A DNA stretch of 40,623 nucleotides from Bacteroidota bacterium (lineage in GTDB: Bacteria > Bacteroidota > Bacteroidia > Chitinophagales > Chitinophagaceae): assembly GCA_013288945.1 (NCBI GenBank), contig JABDAZ010000027.1, positions 1-40,623 on the forward strand, read 5' to 3'. Below are positions 32,904 to 40,623 of the stretch, piece after piece. Made by a program: the position numbers and the translations under genes. The notes beneath the pieces were generated by a model that made no database searches, was not told the DNA's origin, and saw nothing but the letters and a program-made list of their open reading frames with translations. Positions within the stretch are counted from its first letter, which is position 1. Every line of letters begins with the position of its first letter.

Positions 32904-35900
32904 ATGGCAATTAAAAAAGAAAATCGTCCCAGGGCCAGTTTCTCAAAAATTACTATCGGATTAGCTTCGCCTGATTCCATTCTCGAAAGATCATATGGAG
33001 AAGTGCTGAAGCCCGAAACCATCAACTATCGTACATACAAACCTGAACGCGACGGTTTGTTTTGCGAGCGTATTTTTGGGCCGGTAAAAGATTATGAGTG
33101 TGCCTGCGGAAAGTACAAACGCATCCGGTATAAGGGTATCGTTTGCGACCGTTGCGGTGTGGAAGTAACTGAAAAGAAAGTACGCCGTGAACGTATGGGC
33201 CACATTAAACTGGTTGTACCTGTAGTTCATATCTGGTACTTTAAAAGTTTGCCGAATAAAATCGGTTATTTATTAGGCATGAGTTCTAAGAAATTAGAAA
33301 CGATTGTTTATTATGAAAGATTTGTGGTAATTCAATCTGGCCTTCGTGCAGATAAAGGGCAGAATTATGGTGATTTATTAACGGAAGAAGAATACCTGGA
33401 TATTTTGGATACGCTTCCAAAAGATAACCAGTTTTTGCCTGATGAAGATCCAAATAAATTCATCGCGAAAATGGGCGCTGAAGCTGTGCATGATATGTTG
33501 CAGCGCATCGACCTTGACCAGTTGAGTTTTGATTTGCGCGCTGCGGCAGCCAATGAAACTTCACAACAACGTAAAGCGGATGCGTTAAAAAGATTAAGTG
33601 TTGTTGAAAGTTTCCGTGATGCAAATACAAGAATTACAAACCGCCCGGAATGGATGGTAATGCAGTATATCCCAGTAATTCCACCGGAATTGCGCCCGCT
33701 TGTTCCTTTAGATGGTGGCCGTTTTGCGTCGTCTGATTTGAATGATTTGTATCGCCGCGTTATTATCCGTAATAACCGTTTAAAAAGATTGTTGGAAATC
33801 AAAGCGCCGGAAGTAATCTTACGTAATGAAAAACGTATGTTGCAGGAAGCGATTGACAGCTTATTTGATAACTCACGTAAATCAAATGCTGTAAAAGCAG
33901 AAGGTGGACGCGCGTTGAAATCTTTAAGTGATGTGCTGAAAGGTAAACAAGGACGTTTCCGTCAGAATTTATTGGGTAAACGTGTGGATTATTCTGGTCG
34001 TTCTGTTATCGTTGTAGGACCAGAATTAAAAATTCATGAGTGCGGTTTGCCAAAAGATATGGCTGCTGAATTGTTCAAACCATTTATCATCAGGAAACTG
34101 ATTGAAAGAGGTATTGTAAAAACAGTAAAAAGTGCACGCAAATTAGTTGATAAAAAAGAAGCTATCGTTTGGGATATTCTTGAAAATATTTTAAAAGGCC
34201 ATCCTGTAATGCTGAACAGGGCTCCAACGCTTCACCGTTTGTCAATCCAGGCCTTCCAGCCAAAATTGATTGAAGGAAAAGCGATTCAATTACACCCGTT
34301 GGTTACCACATCTTTCAATGCGGATTTTGATGGTGATCAGATGGCGGTTCACGTTCCATTAAGCAGCGCTGCTGTATTAGAAGCGCAGTTATTAATGTTG
34401 TCTTCACACAACATTCTTAACCCGCAAAACGGTACACCAATTACCCTTCCTTCACAGGATATGGTTCTCGGATTGTATTACATTACCAAAGGAAAAAAAT
34501 CAACTGATACAGAAACCGTTCGCGGACAAGGCAAAGCATTTTACAGCCCTGAAGAAGTTATTATAGCTTATAATGAAGGACAAATTGATTTGCACGCAAC
34601 GATTAAAGTAAAAGTGAATGTTCGTAAAGACAATGGCACTTTAGAAAAGAAATTACTTGATACGACAGTTGGCCGTGTGTTGTTCAACCAGCACGTTCCG
34701 GCAGAAGTTGGTTATATTAATGCACTTCTTACCAAAAAATCTTTGCGTGAAATTATTGGTGATATTATTAAATGGACTAACGTTCCTAAAACAGCCAAGT
34801 TCCTGGATGATATCAAACAATTAGGTTTCCGCATGGCGTTCCGCGGTGGGTTGTCATTTAATATTAATGACCTGATTATTCCTGATACAAAAGAACAATT
34901 GCTTGATAATGCAAAAGTGGAAGTGGATGAAGTGTGGGATAATTACAACATGGGATTAATAACAAACAATGAACGTTATAACCAGATTGTAGATATCTGG
35001 AGCCGTGTGGATACACGTATCACAGAAACATTAATCAAAGAATTGGCTTCAGATAAACAAGGTTTCAACTCGGTTTATATGATGCTCGATTCCGGTGCGC
35101 GTGGTTCTAAACAACAAATTAAACAGTTGGCTGGTATCCGCGGATTGATGGCTAAACCAAGAAAATCAGGTTCAACAGGAAGTGAGATTATTGAAAACCC
35201 AATCTTATCAAACTTCAAAGGCGGTTTGAACGTATTGGATTATTTCATCTCTACGCACGGTGCACGTAAAGGCCTTGCAGATACAGCGTTGAAAACTGCC
35301 GATGCTGGTTACTTAACCCGTCGTTTGGTGGATGTGGCGCAGGACGTTGTTATCACAGAAGAAGATTGCGGCACATTAAGAGGTATTGCAACTTCTGCAT
35401 TAAAAGATAATGAAGATATCGTTGAACCATTATACGATAGAATTTTAGGCCGTACATCTTTACATGATGTGTACGATCCGCAAACAGATAAATTGCTTGT
35501 TAATGGCGGCGAACAGATTTCTGATGAAATCGCGAAGCACATTGAGGAATCAGGCATTGAGAGCATCGATATCCGTTCGGTATTAACCTGCGAAAGCAAA
35601 CGTGGTGTTTGTGTAAAATGTTATGGTAAAAACCTAGCAACAGGTTACACTACTCAAAAAGGCGATGCAGTTGGTATTATCGCTGCGCAGTCAATTGGTG
35701 AGCCGGGAACACAGCTTACATTACGTACGTTCCACGTGGGTGGTGTTGCGGGTTCTGCTTCTGTAGAATCTACAATGATTGCAAAATTTGACGGAACTAT
35801 TCAGTTTGATGGTTTAAGAACCGTTGTTGCTGAAGGAACTGAAAAAGCAAACATCGTAATTGGCCGTACCGGTGAAGTACGTATTATGGATGTCAAGAAC

Positions 35901-37193
35901 GATCGTTTATTAATAACAAACAACGTTCCTTACGGCGCTACTTTAAATGTAAAAGACGGACAGAAAGTAAATAAAGGAGATGTGATTTGCACATGGGATC
36001 CATTTAATAACGTGGTAATTTCTGAAATTTCCGGAGCCGTTAAATTTGATGCAGTTATTGAAGGTATTACTTACCGCGAAGAAGCTGATGAACAAACAGG
36101 CCACCGCGAAAAAGTGGTTATCGAAACAAAAGATAAAACCAAGTTGCCTTCTGTAAATATTGAAGGTGCCAAGGATGTTAAAACATACAACTTACCAGTT
36201 GGAAGCCATATCGTGATGGAAGAAGGTGATGATGTAAGAGCTGGACAAGTTATCGTTAAAATCCCTCGCGTTTTGGGTAAATTAAGAGATATTACGGGAG
36301 GTTTGCCACGTGTTACAGAATTGTTTGAAGCACGTAACCCGGGCAATCCTGCAATCGTTTCTGAAATTGATGGCGTTGTTGCTTTTGGTAATATCAAACG
36401 TGGTAACAGAGAAATTATCGTAGAAGCAAGAGATGGTGTTGTTAAGAAATACTTGGTTCCATTGTCGCGCCAGATTTTAGCTCAGGATGGTGACTTTGTA
36501 AAAGCTGGTGCCCAATTGTCTGATGGACAAACTGCGCCTGCTGATATTCTTTCTATTAAAGGCCCGTTTGCTGTTCAGGAATATGTGGTGAATGAAATTC
36601 AGGAAGTGTACCGTTTGCAAGGGGTAAAGATTAATGATAAACACGTTGAAGTAATCGTTCGCCAGATGATGCGCAAACTCACAATTGTTGACCCAGGCGA
36701 TACAAGATTTTTGGAAGAAGATACAGTTGATAAATTTGAATTCCTTGACGAGAACGATTGGATTTATGATAAAAAAATCATTTCTGATCCAGGAGATTCT
36801 GGTAAATTAAAAGCAGGACAAATTGTAAGCTTGCGTGAAGTGCGTGAAGAAAATTCAATCCTTCGTCGAAACGATAAAAAACTTGCTGAGTTCAGGGATG
36901 CAAATCCTGCAACTTCTGCGCCTTTGTTACTTGGTATCACCAAAGCATCATTAGGTACGCAAAGTTGGATATCTGCAGCATCGTTCCAGGAAACGACGAA
37001 AGTATTATCATCAGCAGCTATTATGGGTAAAGCAGATGAAATGCTTGGATTGAAAGAAAACGTTATCACAGGCCATCCAATTCCGGCTGGTACTGGTTTG
37101 CGCGATTTTGAAAATATGATTGTTGGTAGCAAAGAAGAATATGAATTGCTGCAAACAACACGCGAAGCAATGACGTTTGATGAAGAAGAATAA
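32904..37193 (+). CDS. rpoC: DNA-directed RNA polymerase beta' subunit
   Basis: 1429 residues. It forms the catalytic core with RpoB. The N-terminal zinc site is [20 protein letters not shown], the active-site motif [16 protein letters not shown] holds the three Mg-binding Asp, and the bridge and trigger helices ([39 protein letters not shown]) are intact. The second zinc site is near [19 protein letters not shown] at 32904 (MAIKKENRP) is chosen because this is the normal N-terminus in the phylum; the TTG at 32799 only extends through the repeat element. rpoB and the ribosomal protein genes that usually precede rpoC are not upstream here. Codon use is visibly more selected than in neighbours (fewer ATTAAT). 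Confidence 0.97.
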   Translation: MAIKKENRPRASFSKITIGLASPDSILERSYGEVLKPETINYRTYKPERDGLFCERIFGPVKDYECACGKYKRIRYKGIVCDRCGVEVTEKKVRRERMGHIKLVVPVVHIWYFKSLPNKIGYLLGMSSKKLETIVYYERFVVIQSGLRADKGQNYGDLLTEEEYLDILDTLPKDNQFLPDEDPNKFIAKMGAEAVHDMLQRIDLDQLSFDLRAAAANETSQQRKADALKRLSVVESFRDANTRITNRPEWMVMQYIPVIPPELRPLVPLDGGRFASSDLNDLYRRVIIRNNRLKRLLEIKAPEVILRNEKRMLQEAIDSLFDNSRKSNAVKAEGGRALKSLSDVLKGKQGRFRQNLLGKRVDYSGRSVIVVGPELKIHECGLPKDMAAELFKPFIIRKLIERGIVKTVKSARKLVDKKEAIVWDILENILKGHPVMLNRAPTLHRLSIQAFQPKLIEGKAIQLHPLVTTSFNADFDGDQMAVHVPLSSAAVLEAQLLMLSSHNILNPQNGTPITLPSQDMVLGLYYITKGKKSTDTETVRGQGKAFYSPEEVIIAYNEGQIDLHATIKVKVNVRKDNGTLEKKLLDTTVGRVLFNQHVPAEVGYINALLTKKSLREIIGDIIKWTNVPKTAKFLDDIKQLGFRMAFRGGLSFNINDLIIPDTKEQLLDNAKVEVDEVWDNYNMGLITNNERYNQIVDIWSRVDTRITETLIKELASDKQGFNSVYMMLDSGARGSKQQIKQLAGIRGLMAKPRKSGSTGSEIIENPILSNFKGGLNVLDYFISTHGARKGLADTALKTADAGYLTRRLVDVAQDVVITEEDCGTLRGIATSALKDNEDIVEPLYDRILGRTSLHDVYDPQTDKLLVNGGEQISDEIAKHIEESGIESIDIRSVLTCESKRGVCVKCYGKNLATGYTTQKGDAVGIIAAQSIGEPGTQLTLRTFHVGGVAGSASVESTMIAKFDGTIQFDGLRTVVAEGTEKANIVIGRTGEVRIMDVKNDRLLITNNVPYGATLNVKDGQKVNKGDVICTWDPFNNVVISEISGAVKFDAVIEGITYREEADEQTGHREKVVIETKDKTKLPSVNIEGAKDVKTYNLPVGSHIVMEEGDDVRAGQVIVKIPRVLGKLRDITGGLPRVTELFEARNPGNPAIVSEIDGVVAFGNIKRGNREIIVEARDGVVKKYLVPLSRQILAQDGDFVKAGAQLSDGQTAPADILSIKGPFAVQEYVVNEIQEVYRLQGVKINDKHVEVIVRQMMRKLTIVDPGDTRFLEEDTVDKFEFLDENDWIYDKKIISDPGDSGKLKAGQIVSLREVREENSILRRNDKKLAEFRDANPATSAPLLLGITKASLGTQSWISAASFQETTKVLSSAAIMGKADEMLGLKENVITGHPIPAGTGLRDFENMIVGSKEEYELLQTTREAMTFDEEE

Positions 37194-37216
37194 TTGTATA
37201 ATTATAGAGTATTAAT

Positions 37217-37248
37217 AAAAAGCAGGAGTATAAAACCTCCTGCTTTTT
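37217..37248 (+). terminator. Rho-independent terminator of rpoC
   Basis: AAAAAGCAGGAG (37217-37228) pairs with CTCCTGCTTTTT (37237-37248) around an 8-base loop, ending in a T run. It starts 24 bases after the rpoC stop and is clearly its terminator. The short frame that can be read through it (37194-37421) is therefore not a gene. Confidence 0.92.
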
Positions 37249-37274
37249 CTGTTATTAATAGAATGGTGAAAGAA

Positions 37275-37306
37275 TTTGTACAACGCGTTTTAACACTTTT
37301 CTTTTG
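37275..37306 (+). promoter_or_regulatory. Promoter of the OmpH-like gene (TTTG-N20-TTCTTTTG)
   Basis: TTTG (37275-37278), 20 bases, then TTCTTTTG (37299-37306), which matches TAnnTTTG except for A to T at the second position. The spacing is right and the pair lies between the rpoC terminator and the next start codon (37339). Confidence 0.6.
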
Positions 37307-37338
37307 CCCAAAAATTTTAAATTGCAAAAAAGATTTTG

Positions 37339-37932
37339 ATGAAAAATTTATCTACATCGTTAAGTGTCCTTTCTCTTTTATTAATAGCTGTATTGTTTTT
37401 TTTATTCTTCAAACATCCTGAACAGGAAAAGAAAACTACAGTAGTTGCAGAAAAACAAAATGAAGCGCCAACTTTTAAGATTGCTTATTTTGATATGGAT
37501 TCTCTTGAAATCCATTACAATTATTTTAAAGATGCAGAAAGCCAGGCAAAAGTGAAAGAGAATTCCATGAACATGGAATTAAGTTCTTTACAAAATAAAT
37601 ATCAGAAAAAAATTGCTGACTGGCAGCAAAAAGGCGCAACGATGACGCAAGCTGAAGGCCAACAAGCGCAACAGGAATATGCGCAAATGCAACAAACTTT
37701 TCAATCGCGCAAAGAAGCTTTGCAGGAAGAATTGGCAAAAAGTAATGGACTTGTTATGACTGATATTAAAAAGAAAATTGAAACATTTTTGAAAGAATAC
37801 AACAAGCAAAAAAATTATTCTTTCATAATGGCTTACGAGCCGAATTCATTTATTTATTATAAAGACAGTGTGTATAATATTACTAACGATATCATTGACG
37901 GATTGAATGCTACTTATAAAAAGAAGGATTAA
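37339..37932 (+). CDS. OmpH/Skp family periplasmic protein
   Basis: 197 residues from the ATG at 37339 (a TTG lies one codon before). A signal or anchor segment (LSVLSLLLIAVLFFLFF) is followed by KIAYFDMDSLEIHYNYFKDAESQAKVKENSMNMELSSLQNKYQKK, the OmpH strand-then-coiled-coil pattern (usually KIAYVDxxxLLxxxPxxK). The long middle is glutamine-rich coiled coil (QAEGQQAQQEYAQMQQTFQSRKEALQEEL). The C-terminal part returns to a strand (NYSFIMAYEPNSFIYYKDSVYNIT), as in the family. It likely holds unfolded outer-membrane proteins in the periplasm. The first segment lacks an obvious signal peptidase site, so it may stay anchored. Confidence 0.85.
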   Translation: MKNLSTSLSVLSLLLIAVLFFLFFKHPEQEKKTTVVAEKQNEAPTFKIAYFDMDSLEIHYNYFKDAESQAKVKENSMNMELSSLQNKYQKKIADWQQKGATMTQAEGQQAQQEYAQMQQTFQSRKEALQEELAKSNGLVMTDIKKKIETFLKEYNKQKNYSFIMAYEPNSFIYYKDSVYNITNDIIDGLNATYKKKD

Positions 37933-37953
37933 CCTTATATAAATTTTATTAAT

Positions 37954-37979
37954 AAAAGCGCTACTTTGGTTGCGCTTTT
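37954..37979 (+). terminator. Terminator of the OmpH-like gene
   Basis: AAAAGCGC (37954-37961) pairs with GCGCTTTT (37972-37979) with a 10-base loop, followed by TTTATTTAT. It begins 22 bases after the stop codon and overlaps a TTTATTAATAAA palindrome on its left side. Confidence 0.82.
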
Positions 37980-38143
37980 TTATTTATAAAATCTATTGGC
38001 AAATTATTAATTACATCGCTTTTCATGTTTCACCTACGTTATCTATTTTAGTTGGTGGCCTGTTTGTAATTTCAGGCAATTTAATAATTACATTTTGGAA
38101 AATTAAATAAGGAAAATTCAAAAGCAGTCAGTTCATTTTCCAA

Positions 38144-38175
38144 TTTGTTCAGTGCACCTCTTTTCCTTATCTTCC
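38144..38175 (+). promoter_or_regulatory. Promoter of the permease gene (TTTG-N20-TATCTTCC)
   Basis: TTTG (38144-38147), 20 bases, then TATCTTCC (38168-38175), matching TAnnTT of the -7 element. The expected start point is near 38181, just 11 bases before the ATG at 38192. A closely similar -7 element, TATCTTGC, precedes the heptose kinase gene. Confidence 0.5.
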
Positions 38176-38191
38176 GAAATATAAATTTTTT

Positions 38192-39643
38192 ATGCCCGAA
38201 CAAACAACTGCTTTCAAACCTTCACTCGGATTATTAGATGCAACAATGGTGGTTGCAGGTTCCATGATCGGTTCCGGAATTTTTATTGTAAGCGCAGATA
38301 TTACGCGCCACGTGGGCAGTGCAGGTTGGTTAATTATTGTTTGGCTGATTACAGGTTTCATGACGATCACCGCAGCAGTAAGTTATGGCGAACTCAGTTC
38401 CATGTTTCCAAAAGCCGGCGGCCAATATGTTTATTTAAAAGAATCTTATAATCCATTAATAGGTTTTTTATATGGCTGGAGTTTTTTTGCAGTTATTCAA
38501 ACGGCTACAATAGCCGCAGTAGGCGTGGCTTTCGCAAGGTTCACCGCATATTTTATTACCGGCTTCAGCGAAAAAAATATTTTGTTTTCATTCAATATTG
38601 CATCAGCTAATTTTCATATTTCTGCTGCACAGGTTGTTTCCATTTGCGTAATTGTTTTGCTTACATACATTAATACGCGCGGCATTCAAAGTGGAAAAAT
38701 TATTCAAACCATTTTTACTTCCACCAAATTAATTGCACTTTTTGGATTAATACTCTTCGGATTTTTTTTAGTGAAAGAAAGTTTTTGGAATGCCAACTGG
38801 CACACCGGATTAAATGCCGCGCAGGATTTAGGCGCAAAAGACAGTGCAGGAATTTTGCAACCAACCGGCTGGAAAACGATTGGAATAGTTACATTAATCG
38901 GCGCAGTTGCTGCATCCATGACGGGTTCTATTTTTAGCAGCGATGCATGGAACAACGTAACTTTTATTGCAGGCGAAATAAAAAATCCAAAAAGAAATAT
39001 CGGCTTGAGTTTATTTCTTGGAACATTAATCGTTACCATAATTTACGTAGCAACAAACCTGATGTATTTGCAAGTGCTTCCATTAAATGAAGTTGCGTTT
39101 CCGCAAGATGATCGTTTAGCAGTTGCAGCAGCAAAAGTCATTTTTGGAAGCGCGGGGCAAACCATCATTGCATTATTAATAATGGTTTCAACTTTTGGAT
39201 GCATTAATGGTTTGGTACTTGCCGGGGCACGCGTGTATTATACAATGGCGCAGGACGGATTGTTTTTTAAAAAAGCGGCAACGCTTAATAAAAATGCAGT
39301 GCCGCAATGGTCGCTTTGGGCGCAGTGTGTTGTGGCCGCCGTACTTTGTTTAAGCGGAAGTTATGGTCAATTGCTTGATATGATTTCATTTGTTGCAGTT
39401 GGATTTTATGTATTGACCATTCTCGGCATTTTTATTTTGCGCAGAACGAAACCCAATGCCGACAGGCCTTACAAAGCTTTTGGTTATCCGCTGTTACCAG
39501 CAATTTATATTTTAATGGGAACTGCATTTTGTGTTTTATTAATAATTTTTAAACCAGAATTTACATGGCCAGGATTAATAATCACATTGCTTGGCATTCC
39601 CATTTATTATTTGGCAGTTGCAAATAAAAAATCATCTTCATAA
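38192..39643 (+). CDS. APC superfamily amino-acid permease
   Basis: 483 residues with about 12 hydrophobic segments. The first, VVAGSMIGSGIFIVSADITRHVGSAGW, is the conserved APC helix with the G[ST]G[IV]F substrate motif. FPKAGGQYVYLKESYNPLIGFLYGW follows as in the APA/LAT families, and the C-terminal RRTKPNADRPYKAFGYPLLP is also a family signature. It moves an amino acid across the inner membrane in exchange or with H+; specificity is not visible. It has its own promoter-like site and no obvious partner. Confidence 0.93.
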   Translation: MPEQTTAFKPSLGLLDATMVVAGSMIGSGIFIVSADITRHVGSAGWLIIVWLITGFMTITAAVSYGELSSMFPKAGGQYVYLKESYNPLIGFLYGWSFFAVIQTATIAAVGVAFARFTAYFITGFSEKNILFSFNIASANFHISAAQVVSICVIVLLTYINTRGIQSGKIIQTIFTSTKLIALFGLILFGFFLVKESFWNANWHTGLNAAQDLGAKDSAGILQPTGWKTIGIVTLIGAVAASMTGSIFSSDAWNNVTFIAGEIKNPKRNIGLSLFLGTLIVTIIYVATNLMYLQVLPLNEVAFPQDDRLAVAAAKVIFGSAGQTIIALLIMVSTFGCINGLVLAGARVYYTMAQDGLFFKKAATLNKNAVPQWSLWAQCVVAAVLCLSGSYGQLLDMISFVAVGFYVLTILGIFILRRTKPNADRPYKAFGYPLLPAIYILMGTAFCVLLIIFKPEFTWPGLIITLLGIPIYYLAVANKKSSS

Positions 39644-39674
39644 AATTTTATTAATAGGTTTTTCAAAATGCTTC

Positions 39675-39707
39675 TTTGCAAACGCAAGCATGCTTTTATT
39701 ATCTTGC
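39675..39707 (+). promoter_or_regulatory. Possible promoter of the heptose kinase gene (TTTG-N21-TATCTTGC)
   Basis: TTTG (39675-39678), 21 bases, then TATCTTGC (39700-39707). Position and spacing fit the Bacteroidetes pattern, but the last two bases of the -7 element do not. It lies 23 bases before the ATG at 39731 in the short gap after the permease gene. Confidence 0.4.
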
Positions 39708-39730
39708 ACCACGAATAAAGTTTTCATCAA

Positions 39731-40623
39731 ATGGATTTTGAAAAATTATTTCAGCAATTTAAAAACACAAAGGTTGCAGTCATTGGTGATGTGATGCTCG
39801 ACACGTATTGCTGGGGACATGTAGAGCGCATTTCTCCCGAAGCGCCCGTGCCTGTTGTTACACTTGATAAACGCGAATACAGAATTGGCGGCGCAGGAAA
39901 TGTTGCATTAAACATTGCATCGCTTGGCGCGCCTGTTTCCATTTTTTCTATTATTGGAAATGATGATGATGGAATAATTTTAAAATCATTACTTGAAAAA
40001 AATAATATTAATACATCGCATTTATTAAAAAGCGATGCGCGCATTACAACAAACAAATCGCGCATTATCAGCCGCAACCAGCAAATGATGCGGCTTGATT
40101 CTGAAACAACAAAAGATCTTTCAACAGAAGATGAAAATAAAATAATTGAAAGCGTTGAAACATTTATTAATAAAGAAAATCCACAGGTAATAATATTTGA
40201 AGATTATAACAAAGGCATATTAACCGAAAACGTGATTGCAAAAATCATCGCATTGTGCAAACAAAAAAATATCGTAACAACTGTTGATCCAAAACGAAAA
40301 AATTTTTTCTCATACAAAGGCGTTGATATTTTTAAACCGAATTTAAAAGAAGTAAAAGAAGGTTTGAATTTATTAATAGAAGAAATTGATTTGCCAACGT
40401 TAGAAAACATTCATAAACTACTTGCAGAAAAATTAGATCATCAAATTTCATTCATCACGCTTTCCGAAAAAGGTGTTTTTTACCAGCAACAAAAAGATGC
40501 AAATATTTTGTCATCGCACTTCAGAAATATTTCAGATGTTTCAGGTGCCGGCGATACGGTGATTGCCGTTGCTTCATTAATATACGCCACCACAAAAAAT
40601 GTAAACCTCATGGCAGAAGTCGC
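39731..40623 (+). CDS. rfaE1: D-glycero-beta-D-manno-heptose-7-phosphate kinase (3' end outside window)
   Basis: 297 codons visible; the frame is open to the window end. It is a PfkB-family kinase. VAVIGDVMLDTYCWGHVERISPEAPVPVV at the N-terminus is the RfaE/HldE N-domain signature, followed by the GGAGNVALN motif of the sugar site. FISDVSGAGDTV-type text near the end (NISDVSGAGDTVIA) holds the catalytic Asp and the anion hole. It phosphorylates heptose-7-phosphate at C1 on the way to ADP-heptose for lipopolysaccharide core. Whether the second (adenylyltransferase) domain is fused cannot be seen because the gene is cut off. Confidence 0.9.
   Translation, partial: MDFEKLFQQFKNTKVAVIGDVMLDTYCWGHVERISPEAPVPVVTLDKREYRIGGAGNVALNIASLGAPVSIFSIIGNDDDGIILKSLLEKNNINTSHLLKSDARITTNKSRIISRNQQMMRLDSETTKDLSTEDENKIIESVETFINKENPQVIIFEDYNKGILTENVIAKIIALCKQKNIVTTVDPKRKNFFSYKGVDIFKPNLKEVKEGLNLLIEEIDLPTLENIHKLLAEKLDHQISFITLSEKGVFYQQQKDANILSSHFRNISDVSGAGDTVIAVASLIYATTKNVNLMAEV

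Noticed and set aside
37194..37421. A 75-codon frame after rpoC
   Set aside because: It runs through the rpoC terminator and the promoter of the OmpH-like gene and overlaps that gene's start. No family resemblance.

Overview
The window is AT-rich chromosomal DNA that looks like Bacteroidetes, most likely the Chitinophagaceae. The evidence is the form of RpoC (start MAIKKENRP), the absence of clear Shine-Dalgarno sequences, promoter-like pairs close to the Bacteroidetes pattern TTTG-N19-21-TAnnTTTG, a FabG-like/HAD pair, a C45-type hydrolase and a DUF6090-like membrane protein. No phage, transposase, CRISPR array, tRNA or rRNA was seen.

Layout. 1-4717: an SDR tail (cut by the window edge), a 3-hydroxyacyl-CoA dehydrogenase-like protein, a lipoprotein alpha/beta hydrolase, a convergent C45-type hydrolase and an NADPH-dependent FMN reductase. 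4718-5076: a gene-free stretch of repeats and a hairpin. 5077-29162, all on the minus strand: a large amino-acid biosynthesis region, in transcription order leuA-leuC-leuD-leuB, then a promoter, an Ile/Val-rich leader peptide and an intrinsic terminator, then ilvE-ilvD-(DUF6090-like)-ilvB-(ABM, methyltransferase, DUF4160, DUF2442)-ilvN-(glyoxalase, GH36 alpha-galactosidase)-ilvC-ilvA, then gltB-gltD. 29369-40623, plus strand: a helical protein of unknown function, a GT-C-like membrane protein, rpoC without rpoB, an OmpH/Skp-like protein, an APC amino-acid permease and the start of a heptose-phosphate kinase gene.

How it fits together. leuABCD makes 2-ketoisocaproate precursors. ilvA, ilvBN, ilvC, ilvD and ilvE cover the whole route from threonine or pyruvate to isoleucine and valine. 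gltBD supplies the glutamate that IlvE uses as amino donor. The leader between leuB and ilvE has the layout of ribosome-mediated transcription attenuation: control codons III-VVV-III, competing RNA segments, and a GC-rich terminator with seven U.

The most notable non-gene signals are (a) that attenuator; (b) seven copies of a dispersed intergenic element with core GTACAAGTGTGCGACGC, six of them in the leader region of a gene and in that gene's direction; (c) a decayed duplicate of the gltB 3' end between gltB and gltD; (d) strong over-use of the palindrome ATTAAT; and (e) several families of intergenic hairpin repeats.
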